Source: Pseudomonas fluorescens (GTDB taxonomy: Bacteria > Pseudomonadota > Gammaproteobacteria > Pseudomonadales > Pseudomonadaceae). From it: 33,984 bases of DNA. Position 1 is the first letter of the stretch. Every line of letters starts with the position of its first letter. Under the pieces are notes generated by a model. It had not been told where the DNA came from and made no database searches. It was given only the letters and a program-made list of their open reading frames with translations. Made by a program: the position numbers and the translations under genes. The DNA lies in assembly GCF_002837185.1 (NCBI RefSeq), contig NZ_KZ478030.1, positions 1 to 33,984 on the forward strand, read 5' to 3'. Positions 13,617 through 23,110 of this stretch are shown one piece after another.

Positions 13617-15081
13617 AAATCAGCGTAATGCCGGGGGTCAGTGTGGCGGGCACCGCCAACGTCGGGGTCTCCAGCGACGCCACCGGGTACGCACAATAAT
13701 CCGCCGCGTAATACGCACTGGCGCGATGGTTACCCGAGGCCCCGACCCCGCCAAACGGCGCGGTGCTGGCGGCGCCGGTCAGTTGTTTGTTCCAGTTGAC
13801 GATGCCGGCGCGGCTTTCCAGCCAGAACTGCTGGTAACGCGCTTGCGAATCCGACAACAAGCCCGCGGCCAGGCCGTACTGGGTGTTGTTGGCCTCGGCA
13901 ATCGCCGCGGCAAAATCCGCATAGCGAATCACCTGCAACAGCGGGCCGAACAGCTCTTCGTCTTCGCGCTCGGTCACGGCCGTCACGTCGAGGATGCCCG
14001 GGGTCAGCAAGGCGGCCTGATCACGGGGTTGCGTCATTTCCAGCAGCGCCACGGCGCCATTGGCCAACATCAGCTCCTGAGCGTCCATCAGTGCTTTGGC
14101 GGCTGCCAGGGAAATCACCGAGCCCATGAATGGCGCCGGTTGCTGGTCGAACGCCCCCACTGAAAGGGTCGCGCTGACCGCCACCAGACGTGCCAGCAAG
14201 GCATCGCCCCAGGCGCCTTCCGGCACCAGCAAGCGACGGGCGCAGGTGCAGCGCTGGCCGGCGGAGATAAACGCCGACTGGATGATGGTGTACACCGCCG
14301 CATCCACATCGGCCACTTCGTCCACCACCAGCGGATTATTGCCGCCCATTTCCAGGGCCAGTATCTTGTCCGGACGCCCGGAAAACTGCTGGTGCAGGTG
14401 GTTGCCGGTGCGGCTGGAACCGGTGAAGAACAGACCGTCGATGCCGGGGTTGGCCGCCAACGCGATACCGGTTTCCCGAGCGCCTTGCAGCAGGTTCAAT
14501 ACGCCCGCCGGTAAGCCCGCTTCGACCCAGCACTGCACGGTCAGCTCGGCGACTTTCGGCGTCAGCTCGCTCGGCTTGAACAGCACGGTGTTACCCGCCA
14601 GCAGCGCCGGGACAATATGCCCGTTCGGCAAGTGACCGGGAAAGTTGTAGGGGCCGAACACCGCCACCACACCGTGAGGCTTGTGGCGCAGCACAGCGGT
14701 GGCGTCGCCCAGGGGGCCGCTCTTCTCGCCGGTACGCTCGCGATAACTTTGCACCGAGATGGCGATCTTGTTGGCCATGCTGGTGACTTCAGTCGCCGAT
14801 TCCCACAGCGGCTTGCCGGTTTCCTCACCGATGCAGCGGGCGATTTCATCGGCGCGGCTTTTCAGCGCGGCGGCGAAGGTTTCGAGCACACCGATGCGCT
14901 CTTCCAACGTCTGCCGAGCCCAGCCTGGAAACGCCTGACGCGCAGCCTGCACCGCGGACTCGACCTGCTCGGCCGTCGCGCCATTGCCGCTCCACAGCAC
15001 TTGCTGGGTGACCGGGTTACGCGACTCGAACAATTCACCCTGGCCGGCCAGCCAGCTACCTGCGATGTACAACGAATTCAT
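13615..15081 (-). CDS. astD: Succinylglutamate semialdehyde dehydrogenase
   Basis: 488 residues, NAD(P)-dependent aldehyde dehydrogenase family. Oxidises succinylglutamate semialdehyde to succinylglutamate. Catalytic Cys in SAGQRCTCARR (about residue 278), Glu in LALEMGGNNP (about 243), Asn in GPYNFPGHLPNG, and FTGSSRTG in the NAD fold. Its ATG shares one base with the stop of astA (TAATG), which implies translational coupling. The stop codon (13617-13615) lies at the junction with the REPIN, so the native C-terminus may have been altered slightly. Confidence 0.96.
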   Translation of the reverse strand: MNSLYIAGSWLAGQGELFESRNPVTQQVLWSGNGATAEQVESAVQAARQAFPGWARQTLEERIGVLETFAAALKSRADEIARCIGEETGKPLWESATEVTSMANKIAISVQSYRERTGEKSGPLGDATAVLRHKPHGVVAVFGPYNFPGHLPNGHIVPALLAGNTVLFKPSELTPKVAELTVQCWVEAGLPAGVLNLLQGARETGIALAANPGIDGLFFTGSSRTGNHLHQQFSGRPDKILALEMGGNNPLVVDEVADVDAAVYTIIQSAFISAGQRCTCARRLLVPEGAWGDALLARLVAVSATLSVGAFDQQPAPFMGSVISLAAAKALMDAQELMLANGAVALLEMTQPRDQAALLTPGILDVTAVTEREDEELFGPLLQVIRYADFAAAIAEANNTQYGLAAGLLSDSQARYQQFWLESRAGIVNWNKQLTGAASTAPFGGVGASGNHRASAYYAADYCAYPVASLETPTLAVPATLTPGITLI

Positions 15082-16106
15082 TATTTCGACTCCCGAGCAG
15101 CAGACAACGCAACAGCACGCACTTGATCACCGACCACCAACTGGAGGCGCTTGGCGGTCTGAGGATCGACCACCAACGTGCCCGCGGCCAGACGGGCCGG
15201 TGCGGCCGTGATGCGACAGTCTTCGCGTTTGCGGTTATGGATCAGGAACGGCGTGGCGTCGTCTCCCGGGGTGCCGATGGCCAGCACCAGCGTCTGGCTG
15301 TCGCGCACCGCACGAATCTTGCTGGTTTCACACTCCACCGCCGGGCCTGCGTCGAAAATATCCACATAGCCCTGGTAGCTGAAGCCTTCGCTCTTGAGCA
15401 TGCTCAGCGCCGGCTCGGTGTCCGGATGCACCTTGCCGATCACGTTGCGCGCGTCTTCGGAGAGAAAGCAGCTGTACAGTGGAAACTTCGGCATCAGCTC
15501 GGCGATAAATGCCTTGTTGCCCACGCCGGTGAGGTAGTCGGCCTGGCTGAACTCCATCTTGAAGAAGTGTCGACCCAGGCTTTCCCAGAACGGCGAGCGC
15601 CCTGCTTCGTTGGACACGCCACGCATTTCGGCGATGATCTTGTTGCCGAACAGCTGCGCAAACTCTGCGATAAACAGCAGGCGCGCCTTGGCCAGCATGC
15701 GGCCGTTGAGGCCGTTGCGGTAATCGGCGTGCAGGAACAACGAACACAGCTCGGAATTGCCGGTGAGGTCGTTGGCCAGGAACAACGTCGGAATTTCGCG
15801 GTAGATATTCAACTCCTGAGAGGCGCTGACCGTCAGGCCGACCCGGAAGTTGTACCAGGGCTCGCGCAGGCCGACGGCGCCGGCGATGGCCGAAATCCCC
15901 ACCACCCGGCCTTCGTCGTTTTCCAGCACGAACAGGTAGTCCGCATCACCGCGCCCGGCTTCGCCGCGAAAGGTTTTCTCAGCCCAGCCCACGCGGTGGG
16001 TCAGGCGCTCTTCGTTGGCCGGCAAGGTGGTGAGGCCGGTGCCGGTGCTGCGCGCCAGGTCAATCAGGGCCGGTAAATCGCTGCTGCGTACGGGACGAAC
16101 GATCAT
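15081..16106 (-). CDS. astA: Arginine N-succinyltransferase, beta subunit (AruG/AstA)
   Basis: 341 residues, GNAT-like. Transfers succinyl from succinyl-CoA to the alpha-amino group of arginine or ornithine, as a heteromer with AruF. Conserved segments: MIVRPVRSSDLPALIDLAR, GVSNEAGRSPFWESLGRHFF, LIPKFPLY-like LMPKFPLYSCFL, GFSYQGYVDIFDAGPAVE. The start is preceded by GAGGAGATAGC. It is about 30% like AruF by eye, the expected paralogue pair. It overlaps astD by one base. Confidence 0.95.
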   Translation of the reverse strand: MIVRPVRSSDLPALIDLARSTGTGLTTLPANEERLTHRVGWAEKTFRGEAGRGDADYLFVLENDEGRVVGISAIAGAVGLREPWYNFRVGLTVSASQELNIYREIPTLFLANDLTGNSELCSLFLHADYRNGLNGRMLAKARLLFIAEFAQLFGNKIIAEMRGVSNEAGRSPFWESLGRHFFKMEFSQADYLTGVGNKAFIAELMPKFPLYSCFLSEDARNVIGKVHPDTEPALSMLKSEGFSYQGYVDIFDAGPAVECETSKIRAVRDSQTLVLAIGTPGDDATPFLIHNRKREDCRITAAPARLAAGTLVVDPQTAKRLQLVVGDQVRAVALSAARESK

Positions 16107-16157
16107 GCTATCTCCTCGAACGGGCCGCTGTGGTCAGCCACCCGCGAAACTCTCTTT

Positions 16158-17177
16158 TTAAACCGCAACCAGACGCACACTCGCGCCTTCGCCCACGCCC
16201 AGGGCTTCGGCTGCCGCCAGGTCCAGGGTCACCGGCTTGCCCGGCGCGTAATCCAGCTCCAGCATCACCGCACGGTAATCCTGCAACTGCGCGTTGCTCA
16301 CCAGGTACTGGCGACCGACGCCCCTTACCATCTCGCCGATTTTCACCGGTACCACGCGGCTCTGGGCAATCGAGCGAATGCCCGACACCCGTGCGTGCAG
16401 CGTCGGGCCGCCGTCGAAGATGTCGATGTAGTGATCCGTCTCGAAGCCTTCGCGCATCAGGATGTCGAAGGTGATCTGCGCTCGCGGGTGCACCTGGCCC
16501 ATGGCTTCCTGGGCTGCGTCCGGCAGCAGCGGCACATAGATCGGGTAATGCGGCATCAGCTCGGCGAGAAAGGTGCGGCTTTTCAGCCCGCACAGACGCT
16601 CGGCGGCGGCGTAATTGAGGTCGAAGAAATTGCGGCCGATGGCATCCCAGAACGGCGAATCACCGTTTTCGTCGCTGTAGCCGACGATCTCGGTCACCAC
16701 CGAATCGGCAAAGCGTTCGGGGTGGCTGGCGACGAACAACAGGCGGCCCCGGGAATTGAGTTCCGACCACGGCGAACCGACCAGTGCAGGCTTCACGTAG
16801 AAACTGGTGAGCAGGCTATTGCCGGTGAGGTCGTGGCACTGGGAAAGCACGTGGATCTTGTTGTGGATCTTCAGCTCGCGGGAGGCGTGCACAAAGGTTT
16901 CGTTACGAAAACTGTAGAACGGCTCGGAGTAGCCGGCTGAAGCAACGATGGCCGAGCAGCCGGCGAGCTTGCCGGTGTCGGTGTCTTCGAGCACGAAGAA
17001 ATAGCTTTCTTCACCATTGAAACTCACTTCGGCCGCGAACGAGGCTTCACTGGCGGCGATCTTGTCGCTCAGGCGTTCCACATCATCCGGCAAGGAAGTG
17101 ACACCAATCGGGCTGTCCGCAGCCAGACGCTGTACCTCGCCCAGGTCAGCCATTTGCGCGGGGCGCATCACCAGCAT
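16158..17177 (-). CDS. aruF: Arginine/ornithine N-succinyltransferase, alpha subunit
   Basis: 339 residues, paralogue of the following gene. Both make the arginine/ornithine N2-succinyltransferase in Pseudomonas, whereas enteric bacteria use a single AstA. The start is MLVMRPAQMADLGEVQRLA with AAGGAGTGACACC before it; the longest frame reaches 25 codons upstream toward the REP spacer and is rejected. Shared motifs with astA: GYSDENGDSPFWDAIGRNFF and GFETDHYIDIFDGGPTLHA. 51 bp precede astA. Confidence 0.95.
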   Translation of the reverse strand: MLVMRPAQMADLGEVQRLAADSPIGVTSLPDDVERLSDKIAASEASFAAEVSFNGEESYFFVLEDTDTGKLAGCSAIVASAGYSEPFYSFRNETFVHASRELKIHNKIHVLSQCHDLTGNSLLTSFYVKPALVGSPWSELNSRGRLLFVASHPERFADSVVTEIVGYSDENGDSPFWDAIGRNFFDLNYAAAERLCGLKSRTFLAELMPHYPIYVPLLPDAAQEAMGQVHPRAQITFDILMREGFETDHYIDIFDGGPTLHARVSGIRSIAQSRVVPVKIGEMVRGVGRQYLVSNAQLQDYRAVMLELDYAPGKPVTLDLAAAEALGVGEGASVRLVAV

Positions 17178-17250
17178 GGTGTCACTCCTTAACTCGAAAA
17201 ACTCATAGAGGGAAAAATACCGGGCACGGGATCTGAGTTCACACAGATCC

Positions 17251-17345
17251 AATGTGGGAGGGGGCTTGCCCCCGATAGCAGTTTGTCAGTTGATAAATCA
17301 GGTGACTGATCCACCGCCATCGGGGGCAAGCCCCCGCCCACATTT
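17251..17345 (+). repeat. REP doublet (REPIN) between astC and aruF
   Basis: Left arm AATGTGGGAGGGGGCTTGCC (17251-17270) then CCCGAT; right arm ATCGGGGGCAAGCCCCCGCC (17319-17338) then CACATTT, with one change (CCGCCC for CCTCCC) that breaks full symmetry. The interior is nearly the same as that of the doublet at 13522, so the two share recent ancestry. It occupies most of the 199-bp gap between two genes of the ast operon. Confidence 0.9.
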
Positions 17346-17376
17346 GATCCGGTCCGGCCTGCTAAATGTGTCGCTA

Positions 17377-18597
17377 TCAGGCGTGCGTCAACGTCTTCAC
17401 AGCACGTTCAAAACGATCCAGCCCTTCCGTGATGTCCGCCTCTTCCACCACCAGGCTTGGCGCAAAACGCACCACGTCCGGGCCGGCTTGCAGGATCATC
17501 AGGTTTTCTTTCTCGGCGGCGTTGAACACGTCCTTGGCCTTGCCTTTGAACGCATCGCTGAGCACACAACCGATCAGCAAGCCCATGCCGCGCACTTGCG
17601 TAAAGATGCCGTATTGCGTGCCGATCTGCTCCAGGCGCGTCTTGAACAGCGCGTGCCTGGCATTCACGCCGGCCAGCACTTCGGGGGTGTTGATCACGTC
17701 GATCACGGCTCCAGCCACCGCGCACGCCAGCGGGTTACCGCCATAGGTGGTGCCGTGGGTGCCGGCCACCAGGTGCTTGGCCAGATCTTCCCGGGTAAGC
17801 ATCGCGGCAATCGGGAAACCGCCGCCCAGGCTCTTGGCGCTGGTGAGGATGTCTGGCGTCACGCCGTAATGCTGGTAGGCAAACAGGTGACCGGTGCGGC
17901 CCATGCCGGTTTGCACTTCGTCAAATACCAACAGCGCGTCGTGGGCATCGCACAGTTCGCGGGCGCCTTGCAGGTAAGCCAGTTCGGCCGGCAATACACC
18001 GCCTTCACCCTGGATCGGCTCCAGCACCACAGCGCAAGTCTTGTCCGACACAGCGGCCTTCAGTGCAGCCAGGTCGTTATAAGGCACATGGGTGATGCCG
18101 GTGATTTTAGGCCCGAAACCATCGGAGTACTTGGACTGGCCACCAACGGTGACGGTGAACAGCGTACGGCCGTGGAAACTGTTCAGCGCGGCAATGATCT
18201 CGTACTTCTCGCTGCCGAAACGGTCGAACGCAACGCGACGGGCCAGCTTGAAGGCGGCCTCGTTGGCTTCGGCGCCGGAGTTGCAGAAGAACACGCGCTC
18301 GGCAAACGTGGCGTCGATCAGCTTATGCGCCAGACGCAGCGCCGGCTCATTGGTGAACACGTTGGAGACATGCCACAGCGTGTTGGCCTGTTCGGTCAGT
18401 GCACCGACCAGCGCCGGGTGCGCATGGCCCAATACGTTAACCGCGATGCCGCCGGCAAAGTCGATCAGCTCGCGACCGGCCTGGTCCCAAACGCGCGAAC
18501 CTGCGCCACGCACGGGGATAAAGGCGGCAGGCGCGTAGGTAGGCACCATCACCTGGTCGAAATCGGCACGTTGCACCGGGGCTTGCTCAACGGACAT
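17377..18597 (-). CDS. astC: Succinylornithine/acetylornithine aminotransferase
   Basis: 406 residues, class III PLP aminotransferase. In arginine catabolism it converts succinylornithine to succinylglutamate semialdehyde. In P. aeruginosa the same enzyme (AruC) also serves as acetylornithine aminotransferase in synthesis. PLP lysine in TSAKSLGGGFPIAAM (about residue 255), NSGAEANEAAFKLAR for the phosphate loop, and VFDEVQTGMGRTG for the cofactor Asp. Start preceded by CAGGAG. First gene of the operon, behind an ArgR-type promoter. Confidence 0.95.
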   Translation of the reverse strand: MSVEQAPVQRADFDQVMVPTYAPAAFIPVRGAGSRVWDQAGRELIDFAGGIAVNVLGHAHPALVGALTEQANTLWHVSNVFTNEPALRLAHKLIDATFAERVFFCNSGAEANEAAFKLARRVAFDRFGSEKYEIIAALNSFHGRTLFTVTVGGQSKYSDGFGPKITGITHVPYNDLAALKAAVSDKTCAVVLEPIQGEGGVLPAELAYLQGARELCDAHDALLVFDEVQTGMGRTGHLFAYQHYGVTPDILTSAKSLGGGFPIAAMLTREDLAKHLVAGTHGTTYGGNPLACAVAGAVIDVINTPEVLAGVNARHALFKTRLEQIGTQYGIFTQVRGMGLLIGCVLSDAFKGKAKDVFNAAEKENLMILQAGPDVVRFAPSLVVEEADITEGLDRFERAVKTLTHA

Positions 18598-18648
18598 CGG
18601 AGTCTCCTGAAGAGGAACGCCTGCCTGGAACTGGCGGGCGATGCAGGG

Positions 18649-18691
18649 ATTGTAAGGACAGTTTTGAGCGCCACCTTGTCGCCAAGCGACA
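18649..18691 (-). promoter_or_regulatory. ast operon promoter with ArgR box
   Basis: Minus strand: TGTCGC-TTGGCGAC-AA (18691-18676) exactly fits the Pseudomonas ArgR half-site TGTCGC-N8-AA as I remember it. 21 bp further is a -10 TACAAT (18654-18649). The -35 position (about 18677-18672, AAGGTG) is poor and is overlapped by the box, typical of activator-dependent promoters. The aotJ promoter has the same geometry. Confidence 0.65.
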
Positions 18692-18726
18692 ACTTCTTAT
18701 AGCGCCAACCCCGGTTTTACACGGGT

Positions 18727-18742
18727 TTACGGCAATGCGACA
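18727..18742 (-). promoter_or_regulatory. Second ArgR-type half-site upstream of astC
   Basis: Minus strand TGTCGC-ATTGCCGT-AA, again an exact TGTCGC-N8-AA match, 51 bp upstream of the promoter-proximal box. It may be a distal operator or may serve the divergent LRR gene. The 295-bp gap to that gene shows no other recognised element and no hrp box. Confidence 0.45.
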
Positions 18743-18892
18743 TATTGCGTCGCAATGGCGCAGTTTAAACGCTGCCGCAGTTTTGCGTCAGGGGCCGCCG
18801 GTGAAAGGGCTGTGCCCCCTAACTATCTAAAGCCTCCTGCGCGCAACCGACGGGTTTACTGCAAGCCTTCATGACTTGTACGGACCCGCTTC

Positions 18893-21800
18893 ATGACCAA
18901 CATCGATCTCTCGGATGCCAGCCTGCCTGACAGCCACTACCAACTGCTGACCAGCGCCCTGCCCGCCTGGCTCGGCAATGCCTCTGCCAGCAAACGCCAG
19001 GCGCTTGCCAACACCCAGCCCCGCCCGCTGCCGGGCAGCGTCGAGCAGCGGGCGGCGCTCAAGCGGCTTACCGGCGCCCACTGGGATGCACAAAACAGTG
19101 TGGACCGGGCATTGCAACATCTGCAGGACGTCAAGACCTTTGCCACCCCGATCCTCGAGCAGGCACTGAAAGCCGAGTTCGGCCTGCAACTGGATGTCGA
19201 CGCCACCTTTGTGCGTCTGTATATCCCCGACCGCATCCCATGGTTCTCGATACACTCCGGCGCAACGCGAACCTGGACGGTCTCGCTGCTCGACGCCGCC
19301 CTGCATAACTTCGAACACAAAGAAACGCTGGCGGACGCCTACGAGCCGGCCTCGACCTTTATCACGCGCCCCTCAGCCAGCGGGCAATTCGACACCTTGC
19401 CGCCAATCAAGCGCGTGATGTCAATCTCGGCGTTTACCAGCCTGTGCCGTGACCTGGATATCGGTGCCCTCTACGCCCGCTACCTGAACGAGGCGCTCGG
19501 GATGTCCAACCCGGTGGCCGCCGCAGTACTGCGCCTGAAGGTCGACGCCAGCCACAAAGCCGCCCTGCAGGTCGCGCTGCAACTGGCACGTATCCAGGGA
19601 GATATCAGCGAGGACTTCGGCACCGTGATCGAAGGGCTGATCGCGGGCACATCCCACCTCAGGCTCGATGGCCAGCCGTTGCTCTGTCACGACTTCAGGC
19701 TGATGGAAATTCCGCTCACGGGGATCCAATTGTTTGCCCCCGACCTGGAAACGCCCCGGTCGGCCCAGCGCCTGGTGGCATACATTCCAGATGATCCACA
19801 GCACCCACTCAAGGAATATGCCTCGTCGCGGGCCTTCATGCAGGAACTGATACGACAACTGCGTGATCGCGACTATCAAACCTTCTTCAGCCGCTTCGTG
19901 CCCCACGCCAATCGAGGGGTATTTTTTTCCGGCCTGGACCAGCGCCTGGCGCGCATTACCTGGCATCCCCCCGTCAAGGGCAGCAGCGAGGCCCCCTGGC
20001 GCCGTAAACCGACCGACAACCCCACCCTGCAGTTTGACGCAGTGCCGATCACGGGCGATCCCTGGTTGCATCTGTATCAGCGAAAGCTCGACAAGATACT
20101 CAACGATGCTCGCACCCTTGCCGTTTCCACCGCCAGTGTCGATCGCGAGGCACGCTGGCGACTTTGGGACTCCTTCGTCGATGTTGCATCCTCTATCCTC
20201 AACGCGGCATTGATGGTGGTAGCCCCCTTTGTCCCGGGGCTGGGCGAGTTGATGCTTGGCTACATGGCCTATCAACTGCTCGATGATGTGTTCGAAGGGA
20301 TCGTCGACTGGGCCGAAGGCCAGGGCAAAGAAGCCTTCGGTCATCTCATGAGCGTGCTGGAGTCCCTGCTGCAATTGGGCGCATTTGCCGCGGGCAGCAA
20401 GATTGGTGTGCCCCTGTTGCGCAAGGCGTTACCCAAGGACGTACTCGCCTATATCGACACATTCAAACCCGTCAGCCTGGCCAATAATGCCAAGCGTTAC
20501 TGGAAACCGGACCTGACGCCCTACGAGCATCCTGCATCGCTACCACCGCGCCTGGGTATCAACGAGCTGGGCCTGCACGAGACACGCGGGGAGACAATCC
20601 TGGCGCTGGAAAACAAACTGTACAGCGTGGAAAAAGCCCCGGACAGCGAGCTATACCAGATCAAACACCCCCGCCGCGCCGACGCCTATCGCCCGATCGT
20701 GCGACACAACCGCGCCGGCGCGTGGCACACCGAACTCGAACAACCCTTGCAGTGGGACAAACCCACGCTGCTGCGCAGGCTAGGTCATAGCGTCCAGGGC
20801 TTGAGCGAGGCGGACCGAGAATTGGCTCTGCATATCAGCGGTACGGATGAACACGTCGTACGCAAAATGCATGTCAACAGCGAACGTCCGTCACCGCTGC
20901 TGGACGATACCTTGAGCCGCCTGCGCATCGACCGCGACATCCAACGGCTCATCGAACAGCTGCGCAGTGAGGACCCGACGGTGTATCACCAGATTGATCC
21001 TCAAGACACCTTGCAGCTATTGACCACCCACGGCTCGTGGCCGCCCACCAAAGCCTTGCGCATCGTCAACGACAAGGGTCAGACCGCCTGGGAATTCGGG
21101 GACAAGCGCATGCCGGTGGTTCAGGTCTACGAATCCCAGCTGGACAATGGAGACTTGCTGAAAACGGTCTTGCGCGGCCTGACCACCGAAGAGATCCGCA
21201 CGCAGTTCGGTGAGCGCGCCAGCGACCCGGAACTGAGCCTGGAACGCCGCGCCCACCTGCTGCGCCATAAGCTGGCGGATATTGCCGATCACCAGCGCAG
21301 CGCGTTGTTCGAATCGCGGTATGCGCCGCTGCAAGCCGCTACCGAGCCGCTTACCCAGCAATTGCTCAGCACCACGCCCGGGTTGCCCGCGAGCGTGGCG
21401 CAAACCCTCGTGAGCGAGGCGAGCGGCGCAGAGCTTGAAGCGCTGCATGAGCGCAACACGCCGCCGCGCCTGGCCGAACTGGCACGCGCCGCGTGGAATG
21501 AAGTCAAGGTCAACCGTGCCTATGAGGGGCTGCACCTGAAGGCGCCGGGGTCGGTGGACACCGATCGGCTGGCACTCAACTCCCTGCGCACACTGAAGGG
21601 CTGGTCGGGCGAGGTACAGCTCGAGGCCCGTCACGATTCACTGACCGGGCCAACCTGGCTGCGGATCGGCCCGGTTGACGCGCCCATCCATCGCACGTTG
21701 GTGCGCACCGAAGCGGGTCACTACCAGCCCTACGATGAACAGGGCGCCCTCGGCAGCGAGACTGACCTGTACTCAGCCATTTTAAGTGCCCTGCCCGACA

Positions 21801-23095
21801 AGCAGCGTGATCAGCTCGACCTGGGCCTTCACCAGGGCGCACAACTCAAGCAGCGTCTACGGCAGGCGCCACTGCCACGCAACGAACTACGCGCATTGCT
21901 TACCCCCCACAATGAGCCCGGACAGGCCATTGAAACCCTGCGCCTGTTAGGCGCCGACAACGGCTATCACGCCCAGGCGCCCGCGCCCCTGGGCGCTGCA
22001 AACCTGCATCAACGCGCGCGCAACCTGTACCCCGCACTTGCCGAACATCAATTGACCACCCTGCTGAACCATTTGCAGTCCCAGCCTGGCGGTGCACTTG
22101 CCGGCCTGGAAGCGCTGGACATCGAATACCACCAACTGGAACGCGACCTGACTACCTGGCAACGCAACATTCCCTCTCAGAACCCCGGGAACGGCTCTGT
22201 ACTCAGCTTGCGGCAGCGCGAGTACGAAAAACGCAATCGCGAGCTCATGGCCCGCGAACTCAGACGCTGCTGGCGCAGGGAATTGCCCATCGATGATTAC
22301 TTCGAAGACCCGACCCTCGACGGTTACCGACTGAACCTGAATACCCCTATTCGCGGCGAATTGCCCCGGCTGTCCGCCAACTTCGATCACGTATCGATGC
22401 TGACCCTGTCGGGCAGCGACCACACGCTGGGGGCACCCGCGTTCCTCGGCTACTTTGCGCGGCTGCGTCATTTGGCCGTTGAAAGTCTGCCCTTGGGCGA
22501 CGTGCCACCGGCTGTATTGCAGATGGGCAACTTGAAACTACTGCGCCTGAGCGACTGCGCAATCAGCCTGACGCCGCTCAGTCAGACCCGGCTCGCCTCG
22601 ATGACCCAACTGCAAACCCTGGACCTGTATAAAAACCCCTTGGGCCGCGTACCCAGCGTGGAGGCCATGACCGAACTGCACACCCTGGACCTGTCCGACA
22701 CCGGCATCGATAGCCTCCCCCCTGGTCTGCTCACCCGCAATAATCTGGATGCGGCCTTTCTCAGTGGCAACCGGATCAAAGAACTGCCCGCGACACTGTT
22801 CGCTCTGCCAGCGGGTAAAAGCGTGGCCTTCGACCTGTCTCGCAACCCGCTGTCATCGACCACCCTTGAGCGCGTCAAAGCCTACTACCAGCAGCACGGA
22901 GATTACTGGGAGGCCACTGCTCCCGACGTGGATGTGCACGATGCAAAACGGCTGTACCCCTCCCTGGACGACAACCAAATCAACCGGCTCATCTACAGCC
23001 TGCCGGGCGATCTGGAAGCAGGCAGGCGCGAGCTGGCACGCTTGGCCGGTGAATTGGACACCTTGCAGCTCGAGCTCAACCACTGGTCACAGTAA
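18893..23095 (+). CDS. Dermonecrotic-toxin-N-terminal / leucine-rich-repeat protein, part 1 (ends at in-frame TAA)
   Basis: 1400 residues. Residues 1 to about 600 resemble, from memory, the ToxA_N/DUF6543 region of large Pseudomonas LRR proteins, which often end in a NEL ubiquitin-ligase domain. A hydrophobic stretch at about 433-475 (SILNAALMVVAPFVPGLGEL) and a second near 490-510 could enter membranes. From about 1040 a repeating unit starts: LYP plus helical segment, then CWRRELP (about 1126), then LRRs (LQTLDLYKNPLGRVP, LHTLDLSDTGIDSLP) to about 1310. Module 2 begins (RLYPSLDDNQINRLI) and stops at TAA 23093-23095. The frame continues open after it. Weak ribosome-binding site; no secretion signal recognised. 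Confidence 0.85.
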   Translation: MTNIDLSDASLPDSHYQLLTSALPAWLGNASASKRQALANTQPRPLPGSVEQRAALKRLTGAHWDAQNSVDRALQHLQDVKTFATPILEQALKAEFGLQLDVDATFVRLYIPDRIPWFSIHSGATRTWTVSLLDAALHNFEHKETLADAYEPASTFITRPSASGQFDTLPPIKRVMSISAFTSLCRDLDIGALYARYLNEALGMSNPVAAAVLRLKVDASHKAALQVALQLARIQGDISEDFGTVIEGLIAGTSHLRLDGQPLLCHDFRLMEIPLTGIQLFAPDLETPRSAQRLVAYIPDDPQHPLKEYASSRAFMQELIRQLRDRDYQTFFSRFVPHANRGVFFSGLDQRLARITWHPPVKGSSEAPWRRKPTDNPTLQFDAVPITGDPWLHLYQRKLDKILNDARTLAVSTASVDREARWRLWDSFVDVASSILNAALMVVAPFVPGLGELMLGYMAYQLLDDVFEGIVDWAEGQGKEAFGHLMSVLESLLQLGAFAAGSKIGVPLLRKALPKDVLAYIDTFKPVSLANNAKRYWKPDLTPYEHPASLPPRLGINELGLHETRGETILALENKLYSVEKAPDSELYQIKHPRRADAYRPIVRHNRAGAWHTELEQPLQWDKPTLLRRLGHSVQGLSEADRELALHISGTDEHVVRKMHVNSERPSPLLDDTLSRLRIDRDIQRLIEQLRSEDPTVYHQIDPQDTLQLLTTHGSWPPTKALRIVNDKGQTAWEFGDKRMPVVQVYESQLDNGDLLKTVLRGLTTEEIRTQFGERASDPELSLERRAHLLRHKLADIADHQRSALFESRYAPLQAATEPLTQQLLSTTPGLPASVAQTLVSEASGAELEALHERNTPPRLAELARAAWNEVKVNRAYEGLHLKAPGSVDTDRLALNSLRTLKGWSGEVQLEARHDSLTGPTWLRIGPVDAPIHRTLVRTEAGHYQPYDEQGALGSETDLYSAILSALPDKQRDQLDLGLHQGAQLKQRLRQAPLPRNELRALLTPHNEPGQAIETLRLLGADNGYHAQAPAPLGAANLHQRARNLYPALAEHQLTTLLNHLQSQPGGALAGLEALDIEYHQLERDLTTWQRNIPSQNPGNGSVLSLRQREYEKRNRELMARELRRCWRRELPIDDYFEDPTLDGYRLNLNTPIRGELPRLSANFDHVSMLTLSGSDHTLGAPAFLGYFARLRHLAVESLPLGDVPPAVLQMGNLKLLRLSDCAISLTPLSQTRLASMTQLQTLDLYKNPLGRVPSVEAMTELHTLDLSDTGIDSLPPGLLTRNNLDAAFLSGNRIKELPATLFALPAGKSVAFDLSRNPLSSTTLERVKAYYQQHGDYWEATAPDVDVHDAKRLYPSLDDNQINRLIYSLPGDLEAGRRELARLAGELDTLQLELNHWSQ

Positions 23096-23110
23096 TCCCC
23101 GGCACCGTCA

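Noticed and set aside
10668..17345. The GGGAGGGGGC repeats as a CRISPR array or insertion-sequence ends
   Set aside because: They are palindromic, far apart and in inverted pairs, without regular spacers or a transposase gene. They fit REP/REPIN elements.
17254..18702. A 482-codon open frame on the plus strand opposite astC
   Set aside because: It begins inside a REP sequence and mirrors the conserved astC gene; it has no family resemblance.
18598..18892. A type III secretion hrp box before the LRR gene
   Set aside because: No GGAACC-N15/16-CCACNNA was found in the gap; secretion by a type III system cannot be claimed.
19421..20374. A 317-codon minus-strand open frame opposite the LRR gene
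   Set aside because: The plus strand encodes a continuous toxin-family sequence here; the opposite frame shows no start signal and no known motif.
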